A stretch of DNA of 64,000 nt, taken from CAUZWH01 sp965247665 (GTDB lineage: Bacteria > Pseudomonadota > Alphaproteobacteria > SHVV01). Shown piece by piece: positions 45,318 through 53,613 of this stretch (its first letter is position 1; each line of letters starts with the position of its first letter). A program made the translations under genes and the position numbers. The notes under the pieces were generated by a model, which ran no database searches, had not been told where the DNA came from, and saw only the letters and a program-made list of their open reading frames with translations. The stretch is from the NCBI GenBank assembly GCA_965247665.1, contig CBDFHH010000001.1, positions 178,490-242,489 on the forward strand, in the 5' to 3' direction.

Positions 45318-46073
45318 ATGCCCCGCAAAGCGCAACAGATGATCGACCCCATCGCTACGACGATGGATACTCTTACAGCGACCGTGTTTTCCGGCCAAAG
45401 AACCGTGCAGGCGCCGAAACTCCAGTTGCCGGATGTGCTGGTCCCGAACACGCGGTTGAAGATGGACGGGCTAGAGTTTCTGGCCCTGTTGCCGGAGGCG
45501 GCGGTCCCGGTTGCTTTCCTGGACCCGCAGTACCGCGGCGTCCTCGAAAAGCTGGCATACGGCAATGAAGGGAAAGGCCGGGGCAAGCGCCGTAGCGCGC
45601 TGGAACAGATGCAGGAAGACACGATTGCGAAATTTGTTCGGGGTATCGACCGCGCGCTGATCCCGTCCGGCCATCTGTTTCTGTGGGTTGACAAGTTTCA
45701 CCTGTGTCAGGGTGTTCACGCTTGGCTGAACGGAACCGTCCTCGACATCGTGGACTTGCTGACATGGGACAAAGGCACGTTTGGCATGGGCTACCGTACG
45801 CGCCGGCGAGCCGAATACTGCGTCATTCTGCAAAAGCAGCCGCGCAAGGCAAAGGGAGTGTGGAAAATCCACAATATCCCTGACGTGTACAAGGAGGCCG
45901 CGGCCAAAGGCGATCATCCGCATATAAAGCCGATTGATCTGCAAGGCGAACTGATGGCAGCCGTGAGCCATGAAGGTGATTTTGTGATTGACCCCGCCGC
46001 GGGTTCATTCTCGGTCCTACAGGCCGCCAAGAACCGCCGCCGCACCTTTCTCGGCTGCGATCTAAACGGTTAG
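45318..46073 (+). CDS. Passenger DNA methyltransferase (beta-class, DPQY variant)
   Basis: 251 residues from ATG 45318; ATG 45339 matches the start of the resident copy and is equally possible. Motif IV D69-P-Q-Y72 (variant of DPPY), the segment PSGHLFLWVDKFHL, TWDKGTFGMGYRTRRRAEY in the middle and SAM motif I D225-PAAGS near the end give the beta-class order of N6-adenine or N4-cytosine methyltransferases. Starts 11 bases after the transposase stop and ends 5 bases before the nuclease-like gene. Expected role: protects the host from the partner nuclease. Recognition sequence unknown. Confidence 0.88.
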   Translation: MPRKAQQMIDPIATTMDTLTATVFSGQRTVQAPKLQLPDVLVPNTRLKMDGLEFLALLPEAAVPVAFLDPQYRGVLEKLAYGNEGKGRGKRRSALEQMQEDTIAKFVRGIDRALIPSGHLFLWVDKFHLCQGVHAWLNGTVLDIVDLLTWDKGTFGMGYRTRRRAEYCVILQKQPRKAKGVWKIHNIPDVYKEAAAKGDHPHIKPIDLQGELMAAVSHEGDFVIDPAAGSFSVLQAAKNRRRTFLGCDLNG

Positions 46074-46078
46074 CCTCG

Positions 46079-46750
46079 ATGGCTCGCCTGCGGCATGTCC
46101 GCCCCAAGAACGTCTCCGGTTCCTATGAGCGGCTTTTCGACAACGCAGAAATAGGCGCCCTCGCCAGCAAGGTTCAGGCCGCTGTCATCCGGTCCGGCAC
46201 CGAACTGGAAAAGATGATCGCCAGTCTGGTGCCGAATATCCCTGACCTTGATGCGTTCTTGGAACAGGAGATCATGCCAGATGGGGTTTTCCTAGCTACC
46301 AAGCAACAGATCAAGAAGTCTAAGACACTGGACTTCGCCGGTTCAGAGCCGGACTTCATGGTGTTCAAGCGGCGGAAGAATGCGCAGACCTGCCATATCG
46401 TAGAACTGAAAGACGGCCACGTGTTCGACACCAAGAAGGCCAGCGCAGAGCGCACGTCCATGCATCGGTTTATCGAGCGCAACGCCCAGCACATCCAATA
46501 TCGGTTCCAATCGCATTTCGTGGCCTTCAATCAAGAAGACCGAAATGCGATTTGGGAAGGGTTCAAGAAGAAAATCGCCTTCGAGCAGGCGATGACGGGC
46601 CGCAAGTTCTGCGCACTGTTAGAGATCGACTATGACGCCATCGTGAAGGCCCGACAGGCCGATTGCCCTGATAACGTAGAGTTCTTTCTGTCCGAAATAG
46701 CCAAGATCGATAGCATCAGGGCGAGGCTGCTTGAACTGCTGAATGGCTAG
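46079..46750 (+). CDS. PD-(D/E)xK restriction endonuclease-like protein
   Basis: 223 residues. Catalytic pattern P91-D92 in SEPDFMVFK followed by E109-L-K111 in HIVELKDG, the classical PD-x16-ExK spacing of type II restriction enzymes. Mixed alpha/beta, no signal or membrane segment. Starts 5 bases after the methyltransferase stop, and its own stop codon (46748-46750) lies within the right inverted repeat, so it belongs to the element. I do not recognise a named family; function is inferred from motif and pairing. Confidence 0.75.
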   Translation: MARLRHVRPKNVSGSYERLFDNAEIGALASKVQAAVIRSGTELEKMIASLVPNIPDLDAFLEQEIMPDGVFLATKQQIKKSKTLDFAGSEPDFMVFKRRKNAQTCHIVELKDGHVFDTKKASAERTSMHRFIERNAQHIQYRFQSHFVAFNQEDRNAIWEGFKKKIAFEQAMTGRKFCALLEIDYDAIVKARQADCPDNVEFFLSEIAKIDSIRARLLELLNG

Positions 46751-46766
46751 AATGGTATATAATTCC
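46744..46766 (-). repeat. Right terminal inverted repeat
   Basis: Read on the minus strand it starts GGAATTATATACCATTCTAG; imperfect match to 44252-44275. Contains the stop codon of the nuclease-like gene. Confidence 0.85.
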
Positions 46767-46775
46767 CTTCAAAAA
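46767..46775. repeat. Target-site duplication, right copy
   Basis: CTTCAAAAA, same as 44243-44251. Reading resumes here as LQKQPRKAKG of the resident methyltransferase. Confidence 0.85.
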
Positions 46776-47220
46776 CAACCCCGTAAGGCCAAAGGGTTCT
46801 GGAAAACCCACAATATTCCCGACGTCGTCCAGGAGCGCGCCTCGCAACGCGAGCATCCACACGCCAAGCCGGTTGATCTGCAGGGCGAACTGATGGTCGC
46901 CGTAAGCCATGAAGGGGACTGGGTAATCGACCCGGCCGCGGGATCGTTTTCGGTCCTCGAAGCGGCCCGAAACCGCCACCGTAATTTTCTGGGCTGTGAT
47001 TTGAACGGATGACGCGTGCCTCGCCTTCGAGACGCGTCGAGGAGTGCCGATAGGGTCGAAGCCGAGATCGAGCCGGCCTTGCGGCTAATCCGTTTGAGAT
47101 TTTGGACGCGATATCGGTATGATCCGCCGGGCACCGCACCGTTCGCCGCTAAGGCGTCGGGGGCGGAGTTCGAGCGTCGCGGGCAAGAACCGATTAAGTC
47201 CTGGAATTGGCCGGAGAACC

Positions 47221-48012
47221 ATGAGCGATATAGGGAAAAACCTGGTCGATGAGGAAGAGATCGCCGCGTTCGAACGCGACGGTGCGCTGTTGCTGCGTGG
47301 CGCCATCGATACCGCCTGGCAGGGACGCCTGCGAGCGGCCGTAGCTTGGGAACTCGAACGTCCGCAGACGTTTTTCGGCCGCCGTCTGCTGTGGCGATCG
47401 GATCCGGATTTTGCCAGCTTTTGCAAGGAGTCGCCGGCTCCGCTGATCGCCGCCGAGTTGTTTGGTTCCGCCAAGGTGAATTTGTTCATGGACCAGTTGT
47501 TCGCCAAGGCGCCGGGTGAGACAAGCCGTACCGGCTGGCATAACGATCTGCCCTATTGGCCGCTTAAGGGCTGGCAGGTCCTGACCATTTGGGTGGCCCT
47601 CGACCCGGTGATGAAGGAGAACGGCGCATTCGAGTTTATCCGCGGCTCCCACAAATGGAACCGCCGCTTCCAGCCGTTTCATCCCGATGCCCATGGTAGC
47701 ATCCTCAAGTTCAAAGGGGCCAAGGACGAGCGCTATGATCCGCTTCCCGATTTCGAAGCCGAACGCGACCGCTACGACATCGTTTCCTGGTCCATGCAGC
47801 CCGGCGACGTGATCGCCTTTCATGCCATGACCGTTCACGGCGCCACCGGCAACATGACGGCCGAACGTTGGCGGCGTGCCTACGCCGTCCGCTATGCCGG
47901 CGAGGATGTCCGTTACTACGAGCCGGCGACCAACGAATGGCTCTACAATCCGGCGCTGACACCGGGTGATGTGCTCGACAGCGACATGTATCCGGTCGTC
48001 TGCGGCGCCTGA
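47221..48012 (+). CDS. Phytanoyl-CoA dioxygenase family protein
   Basis: 263 residues, Fe(II)/2-oxoglutarate-dependent dioxygenase fold. Iron ligands His and Asp in GWHNDLPYW, distal His in FHAMTVHGA, and a 2-oxoglutarate-binding Arg in WRRAYAVRY; NGAFEFIRGSHKW is a typical family segment. Hydroxylates a small organic molecule; substrate unknown. ATG 47221; the upstream frame extension is Arg-rich and lacks family features. Confidence 0.88.
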   Translation: MSDIGKNLVDEEEIAAFERDGALLLRGAIDTAWQGRLRAAVAWELERPQTFFGRRLLWRSDPDFASFCKESPAPLIAAELFGSAKVNLFMDQLFAKAPGETSRTGWHNDLPYWPLKGWQVLTIWVALDPVMKENGAFEFIRGSHKWNRRFQPFHPDAHGSILKFKGAKDERYDPLPDFEAERDRYDIVSWSMQPGDVIAFHAMTVHGATGNMTAERWRRAYAVRYAGEDVRYYEPATNEWLYNPALTPGDVLDSDMYPVVCGA

Positions 48013-48297
48013 CGGGTGGGCGCCGTACCGTCCATCGAGTCGAACGCCGGCCACCGGACGGCGGAATTGGCGCGGTCGCAATCGCAAACGCCGAGTCGGG
48101 AGACGCTGGCGATCGCTCTTCTTTACGGCACGGGCGGTAGCGCCGCCCCGGGAGGAGCGCGAGGTGACGAAATGGTTTCGGGGCACGCTGGAGCAGGAAC
48201 AGGCGCAAGCCCACGCCTCCCCGGTCGCAGGGACTTGGCGCGCTGGCGGGCCTGAATTCCGCGACGAAGCTCCCAAGGGCCTGGAGGGTAGACCGGG

Positions 48298-49305
48298 CTA
48301 GTAGCTGCGCTTCATTTGCAGGTAGTCGTAGCGGTCCGCGCTTTCGACAGTGATCTCGACCGGTTCGCCCTCGCGCGACAATTGCAGCTGCACCTCGATA
48401 CCGGCCTCGCCGAGTCCCCACAGTTTGCGATAGAAATCCGGAACGTCTCCTACAGCCTGGTCTTGCACCTTCAGTATGCGATCGCCGGCCTTGAGACCGG
48501 CTTTCGAGGCCGGCCCGTAAGGTGCGACCCAGGTAACCACGACCGTCCCCCCATACTCGGCCGAGAAAACGCCGAGCCATGGTTTGACGGGACCGCTCGC
48601 GCGACCTTCGGTCAGCAACTCGGCGAAGATCGGCTTGAGAAGATCGATGGGTACGAACATGTTGCCTGGCAGGAATTCGTCGTTGGCTCTGGCGTTGCGT
48701 ACGAAGAGGGAGCCGACGCCCAGCAGCTGACCTTGCGGCCCCATCAAAGCCGCGCCGCCCCAATTGGGGTGCGGCGGCGACGTGAAGATGGCGCGATCGA
48801 GGAGATACTCCCAATAACCCGCGAACTCGCGGCGCGACACTACGACCGCGGGAATGGCGCGCTCTATACCCGCAAAATCGGCAATCACGACCCCATCATC
48901 CGTTTCGAGATCCGCGGACGACCCGATCGTTATCGGTTTGACCGCAAGCGGCTGCGCGGCCCGCAGCAAACCGAAGCCCGTGTCGTAGTCGTAGGCGACC
49001 ACTTCCGCGGGGAGGCTCCGGCCTTCGCCGTCCTGGAGGGTCACCGACATGGCCTCGAGGATGATGTAGCCGATCGTCAGCACCAGACCCGAATTGTCGA
49101 TAACGATGCCGCTGCCGACCCGCGACGTACCAAGTCCTCGGGCTGTGCGCGCATCGGGCGGGATCTCTGCATCGACGCGAACGATCGAAGTAAACGGGTT
49201 CGTTTTCTCTTGAGCCGTCACGGGGAGCGGGAGGAGCATCGCAAAGCAAAGCCCCGCCAGGGCGGCGATGGCGGCCGATCGGATGTGAACGAGATGACCT
49301 GTCAT
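48298..49305 (-). CDS. HtrA-like protein lacking catalytic residues, with PDZ domain
   Basis: 335 residues from ATG 49305. Signal peptide (SAAIAALAGLCFAMLLPLPVTAQ). Trypsin-like S1C fold followed by a PDZ domain (VAPYGPASKAGLKAGDRILKVQ). The His loop reads SGLVLTIGYIILEA, with no His at the usual LTNxHV position. The Asp loop (YDTGFGLLRA) is partly kept. The Ser loop reads PNWGGAALM instead of GNSGGP, so the nucleophile is absent. Probably a periplasmic pseudoprotease that binds unfolded or peptide ligands. Confidence 0.85.
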   Translation of the reverse strand: MTGHLVHIRSAAIAALAGLCFAMLLPLPVTAQEKTNPFTSIVRVDAEIPPDARTARGLGTSRVGSGIVIDNSGLVLTIGYIILEAMSVTLQDGEGRSLPAEVVAYDYDTGFGLLRAAQPLAVKPITIGSSADLETDDGVVIADFAGIERAIPAVVVSRREFAGYWEYLLDRAIFTSPPHPNWGGAALMGPQGQLLGVGSLFVRNARANDEFLPGNMFVPIDLLKPIFAELLTEGRASGPVKPWLGVFSAEYGGTVVVTWVAPYGPASKAGLKAGDRILKVQDQAVGDVPDFYRKLWGLGEAGIEVQLQLSREGEPVEITVESADRYDYLQMKRSY

Positions 49306-49482
49306 GCCGGGAAAACTCCGAGGACGATGGGACCATCTGGCCGTAGGCAATTAAGTTAAGCCGGAACGCGATGCCGGTCACGCAAATCCGGGTCAAATTT
49401 TCTTGTTGTTGGCCGGCGGAGACCTCGGACCAAGGCGGGAAAAATGTTAGACACCGGCATGACCGACCACGGGAGGACTACG

Positions 49483-51924
49483 ATGAAAACCCATACCCGG
49501 GTTGTTGTCATCGGCGGCGGCGTCGTCGGCGTCAGCACCTTGTACCATTTGGCCAAGAAGGGATGGTCGGACGTGGTGCTGTGCGAGCGGACCGAGCTCA
49601 CGGCGGGGTCGACATGGCACGCGGCCGGCCTGTTGCCGCTGTTCAACATGAGCTACAGCGTCGGGCAGATCCACAAATACTCCGTCGCGCTCTATCGGAC
49701 CCTCGAAGAGGAAACCGGCCACAACGTTGGCTTCAGCCAAGTCGGCAATATCCGTCTCGCGACCAATGCGCAGCGCATGGACGAATACCATTATTATGCC
49801 GGGGTTGCGCGAACGATCGGGGTCGAGGTCGAGCTCCTGACTCCCGAGCAGGTCAAGGAAATCTGGCCCCTGTGCAAAATCGAGGGGTTGGTCGGCGCGC
49901 TTCTTCACCCCGAGGACGGCTATATCCAGCCAGCCGATCTCACCCAAGCCCTGGCCAAGGGTGCGCGCGACAACGGTGCCGAGATCTACCGTCGAACCAA
50001 AGCGGTGGCGATCGAGCGCACGCGTGGCGGAGAATGGCGGGTCAAAACCGACAAGGGCGACATCGTTTGCGAGCACGTCGTCAGTGCAACCGGCAATCAT
50101 GCGCGTCAGACCGGGGCGATGGTCGGCATCGAGATCCCAACCGTCCCGGTCGAGCACCAGTACATCGTCACCGAGCCGCATCCGGACATCGTCGCCCGCC
50201 ACGAGCAGAACCTTCCGGAGATGGGGGTCCTGCGCGAATCCGACGTTTCGTACTATATGCGTGAGGAACGCGGCGGATTTATCCTCGGCCCCTATGAGCG
50301 CGGTGCGCCGGCCTGCTTCATCGACGGTCCTCCCGACGACTTCGAAAACGATCTGTTCCAGGAGGATTTGGATCGGCTCGAGCCACACATCGAGGCCGCG
50401 ATCAATCGCGTACCGGCGTTTGGCGAGGTCGGCATCAAGCAGGTAATCAACGGGCCGATCCCCTACACCCCTGACGGCAGCCCGTTGGTTGGGCCGTGCT
50501 GGGACTTGCCCAACTTCTGGATCAATGAGGGCCACAGTTTCGGAATCACCGCAGCCGGCGGCGCCGGCTGGCAACTGGCCGAGTGGATGATCGACGGCGA
50601 ACCGACGATCGACATGATGGGTGTCGACCCGCGGCGGTTCGGTCCCTACGCGTCGCGCGGCTACCTCAAGGCCAAGAACGAAGAAGCGTATGAGAACGTT
50701 TTCGTCATTCACTATCCCGACGAAGAGCGTCCGGCGGCTCGGCCGCTCAAGCAATCGCCGTGCTACGGTCGGATGCGCGAGCGGGGGGCGGTGTTCGGCC
50801 AGATCTATGGCTGGGAACGGCCCAACTGGTTTGCGCCCGAGGGCGTAGCGGCGAAGGACGTCTGGAGCTTCCGCCGCACCAACTATTTCGAGCATGTCGG
50901 CAACGAGTGCCGCCACGTCCATGAAAAGGTCGGTCTGCTCGATATGACCGCGTTTTCCAAATTCGAGGTGATTGGCAGCGGCGCCGAGGCTTGGCTCGAC
51001 GGCCTGCTGTCGAACCGGATTCCGAAGAACGTCGGTCGCATTAACCTCTGCTACCTCTTATCCGAAAATGGCGGCGTGCGTTCCGAATTCACGGTTTTCC
51101 GCGAGGCGCCGGACCGGTTCTATCTGGTCTCGGCGGGGGCGATGGAGCGCCACGATTTCGACTATCTGACCAAGCTGCTGCCCGTCGACGGCAGCGTCCA
51201 TTTGCAGAAGGTGACGACCCAGTACGGTGTCTTCGTGATCGCTGGACCACGGTCGCGCGACCTGCTGAAAAAGCTCAGCGATGCGTCGCTCGCCAACGAG
51301 GACTTCACGTGGTTGTCAGGCAAAACGATCGATGTCGGGTGTGCTACCTCGCGAGCTCTGCGCGTCAATTTCGTCGGTGAGCTCGGGTGGGAACTGCACC
51401 ATCCGATCGAGATGCAGAACTACATTTTCGATCTGCTGATGGACGCAGGTGGCGAGTTCGATCTCAAGCCGTTCGGCATTCGCGCGATGGATTCGCTTCG
51501 AATCGAGAAATCCTACCGGCTGATCCCGCGCGAGCTTTCGATCGAATACGCCGCGTTCGAGTCCGGACTGCAGCGCTTCGTCCATCTCAACAAGGGGCCG
51601 TTCATCGGTGCGGCGGCGCTGGCCGATTGGCAAAGCAAGGGCTTTCGCTATCACTATGTGACGATGGAGGTGCACGATGTCACCGACGCGGATGCCCGCG
51701 GTTCCGAGCCGATCTACGACAATGGCGAGCTGGTCGGCCGCGCAACGTCCGGCAACTATGGCTGGCGTGTTGGCAAGAGCCTGGCGTTGGCGATGATTCC
51801 GCCGGCGCTGTCCGCAATCGGTACGGAGCTGGAGATCGAGATCCTTGGCCGGCGTCACCGCGCGACGGTGATCGAAGAATCGCCGTTCGATCCGGAAAAC
51901 AAGCGCCTGCGCGATCTCGCTTGA
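49483..51924 (+). CDS. Dimethylglycine/sarcosine dehydrogenase-like flavoprotein
   Basis: 813 residues: N-terminal FAD-dependent DAO domain (VVVIGGGVVGVSTLYHLAKKG) and C-terminal GcvT-like folate-binding domain (DMTAFSKFEVIGSGAEAWLDGLLSNRIPK; FVGELGWELHHP). The GSTWHAAGL segment holds the His that carries covalent FAD in DMGDH. Oxidatively demethylates N-methylglycines and passes the C1 unit to tetrahydrofolate. Strong GGGAGG site before ATG 49483. Followed after ~130 bases by soxBDAG, a consistent pathway order. Confidence 0.9.
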   Translation: MKTHTRVVVIGGGVVGVSTLYHLAKKGWSDVVLCERTELTAGSTWHAAGLLPLFNMSYSVGQIHKYSVALYRTLEEETGHNVGFSQVGNIRLATNAQRMDEYHYYAGVARTIGVEVELLTPEQVKEIWPLCKIEGLVGALLHPEDGYIQPADLTQALAKGARDNGAEIYRRTKAVAIERTRGGEWRVKTDKGDIVCEHVVSATGNHARQTGAMVGIEIPTVPVEHQYIVTEPHPDIVARHEQNLPEMGVLRESDVSYYMREERGGFILGPYERGAPACFIDGPPDDFENDLFQEDLDRLEPHIEAAINRVPAFGEVGIKQVINGPIPYTPDGSPLVGPCWDLPNFWINEGHSFGITAAGGAGWQLAEWMIDGEPTIDMMGVDPRRFGPYASRGYLKAKNEEAYENVFVIHYPDEERPAARPLKQSPCYGRMRERGAVFGQIYGWERPNWFAPEGVAAKDVWSFRRTNYFEHVGNECRHVHEKVGLLDMTAFSKFEVIGSGAEAWLDGLLSNRIPKNVGRINLCYLLSENGGVRSEFTVFREAPDRFYLVSAGAMERHDFDYLTKLLPVDGSVHLQKVTTQYGVFVIAGPRSRDLLKKLSDASLANEDFTWLSGKTIDVGCATSRALRVNFVGELGWELHHPIEMQNYIFDLLMDAGGEFDLKPFGIRAMDSLRIEKSYRLIPRELSIEYAAFESGLQRFVHLNKGPFIGAAALADWQSKGFRYHYVTMEVHDVTDADARGSEPIYDNGELVGRATSGNYGWRVGKSLALAMIPPALSAIGTELEIEILGRRHRATVIEESPFDPENKRLRDLA

Positions 51925-52051
51925 GAAATTTCAAGACAGTGACCAGGCTCAGCCCTCCCATTCCTCCGGCCCAATCACACCGAGGATATCCCGATCGGGT
52001 GGTCGAGCCGGGGTATGGGAGGTGCCAGATGGTCGCGACGATTTTCGATCG

Positions 52052-53302
52052 ATGACCCGTTTTTCGATCTTCTCGCTGGCGCGTAACGCGCTAGCCGGTC
52101 ACACCGGCTGGGATCGGCAGTGGCGCAGCCCCGAACTCAAGCCGGATTACGACGTGGTGATCGTCGGCGGCGGCGGGCATGGACTGTCGACTGCCTATTA
52201 CCTGGCCAAGGAACACGCCATCACCAATGTCGCGGTGCTGGAGAAGGGCTGGCTGGCGGGAGGCAATATCGCCCGCAACACCACCATTATCCGCTCAAAT
52301 TATCTGTGGGATGAAAGCGCAGCGATTTACGAGCATGCGCTGCGGCTGTGGGAGGGACTTTCCCGGGACCTCAACTACAACGTCATGTTAAGCCAGCGCG
52401 GGGTTCTCAACCTTGCCCACAATTTGCATGACGTTCGCGAGGGTCGGCGCCGTGCCTACGCCAATCAGCTGAACGGGGTCGACGCCGAATGGCTCGACGC
52501 GGCGGCGGTCAAACACTCCTGCCCGATCATCAATACCTCGCCGGATATTCGCCATCCCGTGCTGGGCGCAACGCTGCAACGCCGGGGCGGCATTGCGCGG
52601 CACGACGCGATCGCCTGGGGCATGGCGCGCGCGGCCGACGCCCGTGGCGTCGATATCATCGAGAATTGCGAGGTCACCGGGATCCGCCGCACAGGCGGGC
52701 GGGTGGTCGGCGTCGAAACCAGCAAGGGCACGATCGGCGCCCGCAAGGTTGGCTTGGTGGCGGCCGGCCACAGCTCGGTGCTGGCCGAGATGGCCGGCTT
52801 GAAGCTGCCGATCGAGAGCCATCCGCTGCAGGCGCTGGTGTCGGAGCCGGTCAAGCCGGTGCTCGACACCGTGGTAATGTCGGGGACGGTGCACGTCTAT
52901 GTCAGCCAATCGGACAAGGGCGAGCTGGTAATCGGCGCCGGGATCGACGGGTTCAACTCCTACGCCCAGCGCGGCAGCCTGCATGTGATCACCTCGCAGA
53001 CCGGCGCGCTGATCGAATTGTTCCCGATCTTCAGCCGACTCAAGATGATGCGGTCGTGGGGCGGAATCGTCGATGTCTGCCCCGACGCCTCGCCGATCCT
53101 CGGCAAGACGCCGACCGACGGCCTCTATGTCAATTGCGGCTGGGGCACCGGCGGCTTCAAGGCGACGCCCGGATCGGGTTGGGCGTTTGCCTACACGATC
53201 GCCAACGACCGTCCCCACCCGATCAACGCGCCATTCACGCTCGATCGTTTCACCAGCGGCGCTCTGATAGACGAACACGGCGCCGCTGCCGTTGCGCACT
53301 AG
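52052..53302 (+). CDS. soxB: Sarcosine oxidase beta subunit
   Basis: 416 residues. Starts with the SoxB-typical FSIFSLARNALAGHTGW, then the FAD-binding VVIVGGGGHGLSTAYYLA. The ARHDAIAWGMARAAD region carries a His conserved in SoxB. Catalytic subunit of heterotetrameric sarcosine oxidase, converting sarcosine, O2 and tetrahydrofolate to glycine, H2O2 and methylene-THF. ATG 52052 matches the family start; an earlier frame start at 52022 does not. Confidence 0.95.
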   Translation: MTRFSIFSLARNALAGHTGWDRQWRSPELKPDYDVVIVGGGGHGLSTAYYLAKEHAITNVAVLEKGWLAGGNIARNTTIIRSNYLWDESAAIYEHALRLWEGLSRDLNYNVMLSQRGVLNLAHNLHDVREGRRRAYANQLNGVDAEWLDAAAVKHSCPIINTSPDIRHPVLGATLQRRGGIARHDAIAWGMARAADARGVDIIENCEVTGIRRTGGRVVGVETSKGTIGARKVGLVAAGHSSVLAEMAGLKLPIESHPLQALVSEPVKPVLDTVVMSGTVHVYVSQSDKGELVIGAGIDGFNSYAQRGSLHVITSQTGALIELFPIFSRLKMMRSWGGIVDVCPDASPILGKTPTDGLYVNCGWGTGGFKATPGSGWAFAYTIANDRPHPINAPFTLDRFTSGALIDEHGAAAVAH

Positions 53303-53310
53303 AGGTCGCC

Positions 53311-53613
53311 ATGTTGCGCATCACCTGCCCCCATTGCGGTCCACGTGACGAACTCGAGTTTCGCTGTGGCGGCGAAGCCCATATCGCGCGTCCGGCGAAC
53401 CCCGATGCGCTCAGCGACGTCGAGTGGGCCGACTATGTGTTCATGCGCAAGAACCCGAAAGGCAATCACGCCGAGCGCTGGGCTCATGTCAATGGCTGTC
53501 GACGCTGGTTCAATGCGGTTCGCGACACGGTCACCCATGAAATCAAGGCGGTATATCCGATGGGCGCACCGCTGCCTGCCGATCTCATCCCGGCCGACCA
53601 GGACGACGCATGA
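53311..53613 (+). CDS. soxD: Sarcosine oxidase delta subunit
   Basis: 100 residues. Zinc-binding opening ITCPHCGPRDELEFRCGG and the SoxD-typical ARPANPDALSDVEWADYVFMRKNPKG, HVNGCRRWFNAVRDTVTHEI. Small structural subunit binding zinc. Starts 8 bases after soxB; its stop overlaps the soxA start (ATGA). Confidence 0.95.
   Translation: MLRITCPHCGPRDELEFRCGGEAHIARPANPDALSDVEWADYVFMRKNPKGNHAERWAHVNGCRRWFNAVRDTVTHEIKAVYPMGAPLPADLIPADQDDA

Larger units (their letters stand above)
44252..46766 (+). mobile_element. IS1595-like transposon carrying a restriction-modification pair
   Basis: 2515-base insertion bounded by imperfect terminal inverted repeats at 44252-44275 and 46744-46766 (20 of 23 aligned bases match with one gap; outer bases GGAATT, inner TAGCCA) and flanked by a 9-base direct repeat. 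Contents in one direction: transposase (with an in-frame TGA), a DNA methyltransferase and a PD-(D/E)xK protein whose stop codon lies inside the right repeat. The ends are AT-rich, unlike the surrounding DNA. It lies inside a gene related to its own passenger methyltransferase and in the same orientation. Confidence 0.88.
43757..47012 (+). pseudogene. Resident DNA methyltransferase gene, split by a mobile element
   Basis: The 5' part (43757-44251) and 3' part (46776-47012) are colinear with the intact passenger methyltransferase at 45318 (about 80% identical by hand alignment). Catalytic motif IV is FLDPQYRG in the 5' part; SAM-binding motif I VIDPAAGSFSVLEAA is in the 3' part, i.e. beta-class order. 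The break is after VVLQK; removing the 2515-base insert and one copy of CTTCAAAAA restores an uninterrupted frame (VLQK-QPRKAKG). The 5' fragment now ends in a few junction codons and the 3' fragment lacks a real start. No nuclease gene follows, so it was probably a solitary methyltransferase. Confidence 0.88.

Noticed and set aside
46776..47012. 3' methyltransferase fragment as an independent small gene (frame from 46743)
   Set aside because: Its first codons come from the inverted repeat and target duplication; it lacks motif IV and is the severed end of the resident gene.
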